DNA from: Planctomycetaceae bacterium
GTDB lineage: Bacteria; Planctomycetota; Planctomycetia; Pirellulales; Pirellulaceae
Reading direction: 5' to 3'
DNA length: 64,000 bases
Assembly: GCA_947463915.1 (NCBI GenBank)
Contig: CANHVO010000001.1
Coordinates: 37,359 to 101,358 of the forward strand
Under the pieces are notes generated by a model. It saw nothing but the letters and a program-made list of their open reading frames with translations. It did no database searches and was not told where the DNA came from. This document shows positions 51,401 to 58,721 of this stretch, piece by piece; position 1 is the first letter of the stretch, and each line of letters opens with the position of its first letter. A program made the translations under genes and the position numbers.

Positions 51401-53254
51401 AGGGGTCCACGGTCGACCCTTCATCATCTCCGCGAACAAGGACAATCGCACGGAGATCACTTTGCCTTGCTCTGCCAATCCGTTTACGGCCTCGGTAATG
51501 AATTTCTTTCGGTCTTGTTTCTCTTCCTTGCCGTCCGATTCCAGTTTGCCAAAGGCGCGACCAAATGCCTTCAATACCCGCTCGGCATGGTCCAAGTCGA
51601 ACAAATCGACCGCAGCCGAATTGATTCGCTCCAACAACGGAATATCCAGCTCGCGAAAGAACCTGGTCGCCGCCATCCAGAAATCATCGCGAACCATCAC
51701 GATCGCTTGAACTCTCACTCCATCGCATTGCAACAGTGCTTCCAACAAGGGCTCACCCGAAGCGCTGGGACGGGCAAATAACCATTGCTCGAATTGATCG
51801 ATGATCACGACCAGTTTTTTGCCTCGCGGTAGAATTCGGCCAAGTCGAACTTCATGAAGCAAATCGACCAGACTTGTGGCTGTGTCCGCTTCCTTGCTAT
51901 CGAGCTTCTTGCGTATCAAGGAAAGGAGCGTGCGCTCCGTCTCGTCCACGGTCGCTTCCAAGTAGATTGGCACAATATCGGGCGCAAGTCTTGGTAGCAG
52001 GCCAGCTTTCATCATCGACGACTTGCCGCAGCCAGATGGTCCATAGACCAGTCCGACGGCAAAGGTCTGATCGGCGTCTCGCTCTTCGATGCGTGACTTC
52101 CAGAAGCCAACTGACTCAGGGAGCCCATCTCGATCGCGAGCTCCGGGCAGCAACTCCAAAAAGAAATCCGCGTCCCGATGATCAAACGAGCGCAGCCCCT
52201 TGGGAACGATCTTGAGAGCACGCGAGCCAGATGTTGGAGTCGCAGCAAACGGTGTTACATCTGAGTTTGGTTTCTTGGTCAGGTTGGAATCGGACACAAT
52301 CGCCTCTTGTGCTCGCATCGACTGCCCTCTTAGCGGAAGTTGTGAAACTTCCTGCAGATCGAGCGATGTCGACACCACAAATGCCTTTAAGTCATCGACC
52401 AGATCCTTTGCGTTAGAATAGCGGTCCGACTTTCGCTTAGCCAACATCTTCAAACAGATGCGTTCCAGTTCCTGCGGCACGGAATCAACCCACTGACGCA
52501 GCGGCTTGGGATCGAGGTCCGTGATTTGTTCGTACAGTTCAAGATGCGAGTCCCCTTGGAACGGACGTCGCCCACACAGCATCTCGTAAAACATGATGCC
52601 AAGGCTAAACAGATCGCTCCGGCCATCAACACGATGCCCTTCACCGCGAGCTTGTTCCGGGCTCATGTACGCAGGTGTTCCGCCAGCAGGTAGCCTCTTG
52701 CCCACGTCTTGATCGGCCAGTGCTAATCCAAAGTCAACCAAATAGACTCGATCATCCTGATCGATCAGGATGTTTTGAGGTTTGACATCGCGATGCACGA
52801 ACCCCTTGCGATGGGCTTCGCGCAGGGCGTCAGCGATATCGATCATCCACTGTACAGCTTTAGCACTGTCAAGTGACTCATGTTTCATATGGGCAGCCAT
52901 ATCTTGCCCAACAATGTATTTTGAAACGATATAGATTGGGAAATCAGGTGTGCTGCCCACTTCATGGACGGGCACGATGTTCGGGTGCTCAAGTCCAGCG
53001 ACCGTTCGAGCTTCTTTCAAATAGATTTCGCGATCCTCAGGCCGTTCCACAAATTGCGGCCTGGGAACTTTGATGGCAACTTTGCGTTGAAGCTGCTCGT
53101 CCAGGCCTAGGTAGACGACCCCAAATCCACCTTGCCCAAGAATCCGCTCGATGCGGAATTTGCCGATGAATGGTGGTAAAGAAACGGTTTCATCCGAAGC
53201 ACGCTTCGGAATTGGATCGTGAGTGGAGCGAGTTGCGAATAGGTCGTCGGGCAT
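48488..53254 (-). CDS. Ser/Thr kinase - STAND NTPase - TM - TPR - FGE/SUMF1-fold receptor-like protein, paralog A
   Basis: GQGGFGVVYLG, VAIKVPRP, HRDVKPQNIL, LVDFGLA; Walker A GPSGCGKSSMMKAG and Walker B-like KKLVVIIDQFEQWL; hydrophobic VLATFVLGFAI; TPR-like section; C-terminal FGE-like GYRLLHGAEWEHACRAG...WGLHDLHGNVCEWC...GFRVAL. Confidence 0.88.
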   Translation of the reverse strand: MPDDLFATRSTHDPIPKRASDETVSLPPFIGKFRIERILGQGGFGVVYLGLDEQLQRKVAIKVPRPQFVERPEDREIYLKEARTVAGLEHPNIVPVHEVGSTPDFPIYIVSKYIVGQDMAAHMKHESLDSAKAVQWMIDIADALREAHRKGFVHRDVKPQNILIDQDDRVYLVDFGLALADQDVGKRLPAGGTPAYMSPEQARGEGHRVDGRSDLFSLGIMFYEMLCGRRPFQGDSHLELYEQITDLDPKPLRQWVDSVPQELERICLKMLAKRKSDRYSNAKDLVDDLKAFVVSTSLDLQEVSQLPLRGQSMRAQEAIVSDSNLTKKPNSDVTPFAATPTSGSRALKIVPKGLRSFDHRDADFFLELLPGARDRDGLPESVGFWKSRIEERDADQTFAVGLVYGPSGCGKSSMMKAGLLPRLAPDIVPIYLEATVDETERTLLSLIRKKLDSKEADTATSLVDLLHEVRLGRILPRGKKLVVIIDQFEQWLFARPSASGEPLLEALLQCDGVRVQAIVMVRDDFWMAATRFFRELDIPLLERINSAAVDLFDLDHAERVLKAFGRAFGKLESDGKEEKQDRKKFITEAVNGLAEQGKVISVRLSLFAEMMKGRPWTPESLREVGGTTGVGATFLEETFSASGAPPQHRYHQEAARSVLRAMMPQAGTDIKGHKRSTDELRAACGYGNRQRDFDDLIRILDGELRLITPVDSTEPRALAATTNENPLTVTSLETSEPQASAATTPDITQNTNMPTVTRLAPATQVGQSSTQYQLTHDYLVPSLRDWLTRKQRESRRGRAELKLAERAATWSDKRENKQLPTVSEWLSIRTLTDSKKWTESERTVMTRAGRVHASQWGGTVLATFVLGFAIQQWISSERWKNLQDQTRAVAESLQNTLGPSVSVNLKELGNLPKELVLPELQSRYASATNPRHKLSLAFALASFGQLDADYLISRIDDIAESDTGNYIKAMQSNVPAALGSIQAEAAKCVDKSLWRRKAKLAIAALNLGDATLAMDVCEIEDRPDPEQRTLFIDEFPRWEDQRLKDIHELVTNSDSPSLRSGMCLAVGQISVDKLSEPDKERWQNLASRWFVDKGDTTTHSAAGWLLRRWGIAEPMAPEKDKIVAQRDWFVNSVGATMLKIRGKPPMTVTLVDPLEKFRKQLEDLSQIPAEELDKPENRMARAEANYNVGNIESAKDDLDWVLNKDNNETSAYVLQYRTLVLARLGKTDEAKKSLAKYLEQETDESYKTYMQIQLPAWLGDYTEASRQLKLATEDSTIYAAARLHTACAASRCSKAAFSKNPEQAKQFADQAIATLRDCVSKLSNKYNDFLFTHPDLENLHRDVRFTTLLDGRIHEFWVADREVSRGQYNLFMSDASYPAKEKPEEWKSVDESISTTADHPVESVSWYDSVMFCNWLSETEGRKPCYERTGTKEKGGFKNDFEEYDAWRLIPGANGYRLLHGAEWEHACRAGTQTMYSCGNDETILVSYCQMRPKDSHLQCGEKIPNGWGLHDLHGNVCEWCEELYGDDWSGEGWSRTYSGGSSSQSARGCDFCYPCPPSARLRDIGFRVALSLSAKQPEAEKKVEDGR
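50965..51115 (-). repeat. Three palindrome-family repeats inside the kinase paralog A coding sequence
   Basis: GAGTCGCGGGCGCTAGCCGCG (50965..50985), CGCGGCTGACGCCTGCGGCTC (51029..51049), CGCGGCTAGCGCCCGCGGCTC (51095..51115): one arm inverted relative to the other two. Confidence 0.88.
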
Positions 53255-53475
53255 GCTTTGGGAACTGGGCGATGCGAAAAGGGAATCATCGAGACGCCGT
53301 TATGAGGCGAGCGGTTAGTGTGAGTACTACCAATCATATCCCAAAACGTGAGGGCTTGTTGACTTGATCCTATCCCGAAGCGTGACGGCTTGTACCTTTT
53401 AGTCACATCCCGAAGCGTAAGCGAGCGGTCGAGAATCCCATGCTCACGTTTTTGAGTTGCGATTTTTCTGTGCTA

Positions 53476-53692
53476 CCGGCCAAGGGCCTAGCAATTCAAA
53501 TAGCCAGGGCCATCGGCCCTGGTAATTCGGCAACAACGACGTTAGAGTCCCAACGGGCCAGCCGTTCGACATTGTTTTCGATGCCCTCGAACGCTCCGCC
53601 CGTTGGGCCTTTTTCATGCTTGTGTTGGATGATTTTCCAGGACCGATGGCCGTGGCTATTGGAACGGATGGCCCATTGGGCCGTAACACTTT
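53476..53692. repeat. Nested palindromic intergenic element
   Basis: Outer arms TAGCCAGGGCCATCGGCCCTGG (53501..53522) and CCAGGACCGATGGCCGTGGCTA (53637..53658) complementary with 2 mismatches; inner arms CCCAACGGGC (53549..53558) / GCCCGTTGGG (53598..53607) followed by CCTTTTTC. Confidence 0.8.
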
Positions 53693-53729
53693 TGAAACGT
53701 GTCGTTGGATAGGTCGGGCCGCCCTGGCG

Positions 53730-53849
53730 AGCCGGACGGAAGGCACATGAACTCGATTTCCGAACTTCACCGCAGTCCGAAGAAAGAGATGGACCGGAAG
53801 TAACGGTTTTTCGCGGCGCGGCAACAATTGAGGACAATTGTGCGACACT
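53730..53849. repeat. Direct repeat flanking kinase paralog A, right copy
   Basis: 40/41 match to 48189..48229 at 53730..53770; exact 29-nt GCAACAATTGAGGACAATTGTGCGACACT at 53821..53849. Confidence 0.88.
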
Positions 53850-53927
53850 CGTGTTGTAACGAGTAGGTACTGGGCTGCACCGGTTTGAATCTGGTAAACT
53901 AAGCTGATTTGATTTAGGGATAAAGTT

Positions 53928-54716
53928 ATGCGACCGTTGGTTTTGAGTGTTTTTATCTTGATTGGCTCTCCTGCTGTCTCGATTGCCCAACAAGCAAAGG
54001 CGATTACCAATAGCATTGGGATGAAATTAGTACTGATTCATGCTGGCTCGTTTGCGATGGGGTCAACTGATGACGAAGTTGGCAGGCAAAAAAATGAGAC
54101 GCTACACGAAGTGACGATACGCAAGTCTTTTTACCTCGGTGTATTCGAAGTGACCCAAGGGCAATATGAAAAAGTGATGCTAAAGAATCCGAGCCGGTTC
54201 CGAGGTAGCCAGTTGCCTGTCGAATATGTTAGTTGGGACGATGCCGTTTCGTTTTGCGCAAAGCTATCAGAAATGCCAGAGGAGAAAGCAGCTGGGCGAT
54301 TGTACCGGTTGCCGACAGAAGCCGAATGGGAGTACGCTTGCCGCGCGACAAGCACCACATCCTATTGTTTTGGCGATAACACCGAATTGCTCGGGGAATA
54401 TGCTTGGTTTGGTGAAGGCCTTGGAGGCAAGACCCACCCCGTTGGCGAGAAGAAGGCGAACCGCTGGGGGTTGCATGACATGCACGGCAATGTCTGGGAA
54501 TGGTGTCAGGACGCGTTTGCGGCTTATCCAACGGATGCGGCGATCGATCCTCGGGGGCCAAAAGACGGCTCGGACCGAGTTAACCGTGGCGGCGCTTGGG
54601 TCCTTGACGCGGCAGCTTGCCGGTCCGCGCATCGCTACGCGAACAACTCATCCAACCGCGGCTTCGAATTCGGCGGTTTTCGCGCTGCTCTGAGTTTGTC
54701 TGTTGCGGAGCCGTAA
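53928..54716 (+). CDS. Secreted FGE/SUMF1-fold protein
   Basis: Signal-peptide-like MRPLVLSVFILIGSPAVSIAQQ; SIGMKLVLIHAGSFAMGST, EVTQGQYEKVM, YRLPTEAEWEYACRA, WGLHDMHGNVWEWCQD, NRGGAWVLDAAACRSAHRY, GGFRAAL. Confidence 0.88.
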   Translation: MRPLVLSVFILIGSPAVSIAQQAKAITNSIGMKLVLIHAGSFAMGSTDDEVGRQKNETLHEVTIRKSFYLGVFEVTQGQYEKVMLKNPSRFRGSQLPVEYVSWDDAVSFCAKLSEMPEEKAAGRLYRLPTEAEWEYACRATSTTSYCFGDNTELLGEYAWFGEGLGGKTHPVGEKKANRWGLHDMHGNVWEWCQDAFAAYPTDAAIDPRGPKDGSDRVNRGGAWVLDAAACRSAHRYANNSSNRGFEFGGFRAALSLSVAEP

Positions 54717-54778
54717 TAAGTTGCATTGCCGTCGAGGGCAACGACTATCCTCATCCACTTTGGCAGCACACCCTTCGG

Positions 54779-55423
54779 CTACTCAAAAAGCCGAACGCAT
54801 AGAAAGGCCAAAATCGATCCTCCAAGAACATCCACCAGGTAATGCTGCCCTGTCGTAATGGTGGAAATGAGGACTCCACAGGCTATCAACCAAGCGATTG
54901 CGAGCCAAATTTTACTTGTGACGTTTTGCTGAATTACCAGGGCTCCTAGTACGGCAAAAAAACAGTGAAAGCTTGGGAAGCAATTAGCCGCATCATCAAC
55001 TGCAAAAACAGCTTGCATGAGCGATTCGCCAAAAAGATGGCCGTCAAATTCCGGCCTCCGAATGTTCAGTGGCCACAGTAAGAAAATCAAAAAACCGACC
55101 GCGGTTCCTGTGGCTATCATCTTGATGAGTCGCCAGAATCGTGGAGAGTTCCATGTCGCTGCAATCGGCCAAGCCAAAAGAATAGCCGCCCCAGCCACGT
55201 AAACAATCGCTGCTGCTGGCTGAATAATCTCGCCCCAGTAATCCATAGGACGCATGCTAAAGAATATTGCACGATCGGCTTTGGCGTTAAATGCGTTTAT
55301 CTTCGAATAGCCGATCCACCAAACGATAGCGAAAATTAGTAGCGCCGTCACCTTAAATGCATCCGATGTCACGATTGGCCTCAAGTTATCCTCCGTTGTT
55401 TGAACCAAGTGGTGCTTAAGCAC
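54779..55423 (-). CDS. PAP2-superfamily integral membrane protein (PAP2_3 / inositolphosphotransferase-like)
   Basis: Multiple hydrophobic helices; NCFPSFHCFFAVLGAL and TGQHYLVDVLGG match PAP2_3-type active-site motifs. Confidence 0.7.
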   Translation of the reverse strand: MLKHHLVQTTEDNLRPIVTSDAFKVTALLIFAIVWWIGYSKINAFNAKADRAIFFSMRPMDYWGEIIQPAAAIVYVAGAAILLAWPIAATWNSPRFWRLIKMIATGTAVGFLIFLLWPLNIRRPEFDGHLFGESLMQAVFAVDDAANCFPSFHCFFAVLGALVIQQNVTSKIWLAIAWLIACGVLISTITTGQHYLVDVLGGSILAFLCVRLFE

Positions 55424-55574
55424 TCTGATTTCGCGAATGCAATTGGAATTGCCATGTTCGGAATTCTGTTGCTCCGAGCAGACGTACTCGACATTGTATC
55501 GTATCAGTATTTCTCCAAGTTTCGGCTTGATTGGGCTTTAGACTTTGCCTTGTCGATATCGAAGTTCTTAAAGA

Positions 55575-55616
55575 TCCGGAGTACAAGGTCCGGAGTACAA
55601 GGTCCGGAGTACAAGG
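55575..55616. repeat. Perfect 3 x 14-bp tandem repeat TCCGGAGTACAAGG
   Basis: Three exact consecutive units 55575..55588, 55589..55602, 55603..55616. Confidence 0.97.
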
Positions 55617-55864
55617 TAATGTTCGTCAGTAAGTTGATAAAGGGCCGAGATCGGGCGAACATCGTATTGACGGATTATTCTCATGAGATAAGTCGTCAAG
55701 CCCTACTTGATTGGAGCTGCGGCAATGATTAGACTCCGCATAATCAGAATGATTTTCCAGTTCTTGCAGGGAAACTCGTATGGGCCATTGTTTGGTTTTG
55801 GGAGGGACTCGAACTGGGTTGTGTCGTGCCAGTTAATCGAACCTGTTAATTCCCTAAACCACTA

Positions 55865-57754
55865 ATGGACGAACTGTGTATGCGTGGACATAAGTCGCTG
55901 GTCGCTGCTATTCTCCTTTGCACATTATGGGCTTCTCCCCTGATGTCGCAGAATTCGGCCAACTTCAAAGCTTTATCCGAAGCGCTTGAGCAGTCGCATT
56001 TCACTGCGGTTTCGACGCAGGATCTTGATGTGTCTCGTTCGAATGTTCTAGTCGCATTATCAGAGGTCACGGGCGATTTTACGGCTAACGAATGGAAGGA
56101 TGTTGAGGACTACTTACGGACAAAAGATGTTTCCATTGCAATACAAACGAATGCACCAAATGTGGAAGATTGGTTATTAATCCTATCTGAGAAAGTCAAT
56201 TCAGACAGTAAGCCAAACGAAAAACCAAAGCTTCTAAGGCTTCGAACCGTTCTTCGACGACATTTGCAGCTACTCGATGATTCGCGCAACGGAAACGAAA
56301 TCGAAAGTAGGTTTAATCAGGCGATTCGAACGCTCCGCGATGCACTTCAGAGATTCGAGCACTCTGGGAACACCGCCGAACACGATCGGATTTCGAAGGA
56401 AATTCGATGGTGCGAGGAGCATGGGTTGGCTGGCGATTTTGTGCGTCTGGCAAAACTGCAACTATCGCATCCTAACCTTGAAATCTATTTGCCGGCAGAT
56501 TTCATTCGAATCGCCTCGACGCAACGGATGGACAAGACCGAGGCAGTCAATCGCAATTCAGACGGGATTGAAACACGAGGATCAGGCGAATTTCGAGCAC
56601 AGGGATTCCTGGAGCCCGCAAGTTGCGGCAACTCCGGTGCACTTATTTTGCGAGTACAAGGCGATGCAAAGTTTTCAGCGGACAATACTCGCAAGAAGAT
56701 TCAATTCCACAGTTTCGCAACAACCAATATCACTGGTTGCGCGCGCATCACCATTAACGACCTTGGGGTGATGGCCAACACAATGCCTGAGATTTCGGCC
56801 ACTACCAACGTGATAAACTGCGACGCGTCGGTGGATCTTCGATTAGGGAAACGACTGATAGGGCGTGTAGCGGACCGGGCGATTGCTAAAAAAACACCTG
56901 AAATTAGGGACTCCCTAACTCGAGAAATTGCAGATCGCCTTAAAGACGAGTTGAAAAATCAACTCGGTGAATTGATCGGAAAAGCAAATGCATTTACCGA
57001 CGGAACGCTTTGGCCGATGGCTCGGCGGTTGGAACTTGCACCGCGTCGACTTTCAATTCAAACAACCAAAGATGAGATGCGGCTAACTGCGATTGAAGAT
57101 ACCGTATGTGGATTGGCGGCACCTTTTCCATTTAAGCGTACAGCAGAGCGATCGTGCATAGCGGCGCTCCACCAGAGCTTTGCGACGGATTTACTAAACA
57201 GTACTTTCGTACGACAGAGTCGCCCTGAATCTTTGAACGCAAACTCTCTTCAGCATCTGAATGATTCGATGCCAATACGGTTGTTTCGCGAAGCCAAGAT
57301 GCGGGATGAGGGGGCATTGCTATTGATCTTGGACTTTCCTCGCCCTTTCGTTGTAACGTTTTACGATGAGGTCGTCTCCCTTACGATGCGAGCAAAAGAG
57401 CTCAGGATACTCGACAAGTCTCATCCGCCGCATGATGTGACCATTTCTTACCGTATAGCCAAGCGGTCTGATGGTGGAATGCAACTTACATTAGATGGGC
57501 ATCCCACTATTGCGCCGGTTGGGAAGCTTGAGAGTAAAGCGTCCCCAGAGTTAGTTGAAGCCGTACAAAATGATCTTTTCGGCGATCTATTGCCTACATT
57601 CTATGTTTCGGCAGACAAATTGGGAAAGAGTGACTTTCCCATTCCAATCCGGATATCGCAAGTTCTTGCCTCGCAAGGTTGGCTTGCGTTGTCGTTGGAC
57701 CAACCACAGCTTGTCAATGATGTGTCTCCCATCCTTTCAGCAAAAAAAGAATAG
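55865..57754 (+). CDS. Uncharacterised secreted protein
   Basis: Long ORF; the in-frame ATG at 55880 gives a good signal peptide (MRGHKSLVAAILLCTLWASPLMSQ). Body resembles, from memory, an unnamed planctomycete secreted family. Confidence 0.7.
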   Translation: MDELCMRGHKSLVAAILLCTLWASPLMSQNSANFKALSEALEQSHFTAVSTQDLDVSRSNVLVALSEVTGDFTANEWKDVEDYLRTKDVSIAIQTNAPNVEDWLLILSEKVNSDSKPNEKPKLLRLRTVLRRHLQLLDDSRNGNEIESRFNQAIRTLRDALQRFEHSGNTAEHDRISKEIRWCEEHGLAGDFVRLAKLQLSHPNLEIYLPADFIRIASTQRMDKTEAVNRNSDGIETRGSGEFRAQGFLEPASCGNSGALILRVQGDAKFSADNTRKKIQFHSFATTNITGCARITINDLGVMANTMPEISATTNVINCDASVDLRLGKRLIGRVADRAIAKKTPEIRDSLTREIADRLKDELKNQLGELIGKANAFTDGTLWPMARRLELAPRRLSIQTTKDEMRLTAIEDTVCGLAAPFPFKRTAERSCIAALHQSFATDLLNSTFVRQSRPESLNANSLQHLNDSMPIRLFREAKMRDEGALLLILDFPRPFVVTFYDEVVSLTMRAKELRILDKSHPPHDVTISYRIAKRSDGGMQLTLDGHPTIAPVGKLESKASPELVEAVQNDLFGDLLPTFYVSADKLGKSDFPIPIRISQVLASQGWLALSLDQPQLVNDVSPILSAKKE

Positions 57755-57765
57755 AGAATAGATCC

Positions 57766-58524
57766 GTGAAACCATTCCGATTCTTCGCAGCAATAGTCTT
57801 TCTTTTCGCAACGATGGTGGAGAATGTGTTCGCCGATGAAAAAGATACGCTACCGCTTACTTTTGAAAAGCAGATGACTCGATATGAACTATCCACGCTT
57901 CCCACTCAAGACCGTTGGTCCTACTGTGTGACGCTCCCTAGGTCGGTCAACGAATTTGAGCGAGACCCCCAAACGATTCGAAACTTCATTACCCCTGAGA
58001 AAGGTGATGAGGTCGCATGCCGTTTACGATCTAAAAGAAACTTTGTTGCTCTATTTCGTTTGGTAGATCCGACCTTCAAGAATGCGAGCCGCCTTTCTTG
58101 GCGTTGGTCCGTCAGCAAACACCCATTCAATGGAACAGCGGTAGGCCGTCCAAATGATCAGTCTATTCAGGTCTTTGTCGTATTTCACAATCCTGAATTA
58201 GCTACCGAATCAGAGCAATACACTATTCTTAGTTTCGTATGGACAGCCAAGACAACCGGCAAGCAGTTTGCTACGGAATATCGGTTACCTTCACCGAATT
58301 CGCCACGAGTTCCTGTTAGAGTACAAGTTCTTCAAGACGGCAGCATTGACGGCCTATTATCTCAAGAGGTTGAACTTCAAACAGAATACAGGAAGGCATT
58401 TGGTAAAGCAGCACCTCCAGTATGGGGGATTTTGCTTTTCGCTGACTCGGATGAGTCGAAGGAAGTGGTTCCGGGAGAAATGATCACAGACGCTATCATC
58501 CGAGATATTCGATTCAGCCGTTAG
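57766..58524 (+). CDS. DUF3047-like secreted protein
   Basis: Signal peptide MKPFRFFAAIVFLFATMVENVFA; SRLSWRWSVSK...QSIQVFVVFHNPE...LSFVWTAK...GILLFADSDESKE fits a DUF3047 pattern. Starts 11 bp after the upstream stop. Confidence 0.6.
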   Translation: MKPFRFFAAIVFLFATMVENVFADEKDTLPLTFEKQMTRYELSTLPTQDRWSYCVTLPRSVNEFERDPQTIRNFITPEKGDEVACRLRSKRNFVALFRLVDPTFKNASRLSWRWSVSKHPFNGTAVGRPNDQSIQVFVVFHNPELATESEQYTILSFVWTAKTTGKQFATEYRLPSPNSPRVPVRVQVLQDGSIDGLLSQEVELQTEYRKAFGKAAPPVWGILLFADSDESKEVVPGEMITDAIIRDIRFSR

Positions 58525-58585
58525 ACTTTGGGCAATTTCCTTTTTACTTTCGTTGGTTAGAAGAGCGGCAGTACGAATATTACTT

Positions 58586-58696
58586 TAGCACGTCGCGCAA
58601 GCGAGCAACCTAGTGAACAGGATAGTTACTCTAACTTAGCACGACGCGCAAGCTAGTGAACAGGATAGTTGGCTCACTAGCTTGCGCGTCGTGCTA
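58586..58696. repeat. Tandem plus inverted copies of the TAGCACGACGCGCAAGCTAGTGA family
   Basis: Perfect 23-bp inverted repeat 58637..58659 / 58674..58696, preceded by a diverged direct copy at 58586; both direct copies are followed by ACAGGATAGTT. Confidence 0.93.
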
Positions 58697-58721
58697 GGCA
58701 TTCCTGAACCCATCGGTCGCC

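Noticed and set aside
53444-54016. Minus-strand ORFs (53444..54016, 53496..53993, also 48176..48412 and 48226..48756) with shared peptides such as SHNCPQLL and VKFGNRVHxPSVRL
   Set aside because: The shared peptides are translations of the dispersed intergenic nucleotide repeats; they overlap better-supported genes and palindromes.
48488-54716. Full diversity-generating retroelement around the FGE-fold genes
   Set aside because: No reverse transcriptase, accessory protein or template repeat recognised in the window; only a suggestive C-terminal sequence remains.
55797-55860. tRNA-like segment GGGAGGGACTCGAACTGGG (resembles the T-arm of a minus-strand tRNA)
   Set aside because: The would-be T-stem does not pair and no acceptor, D or anticodon arms could be assembled.
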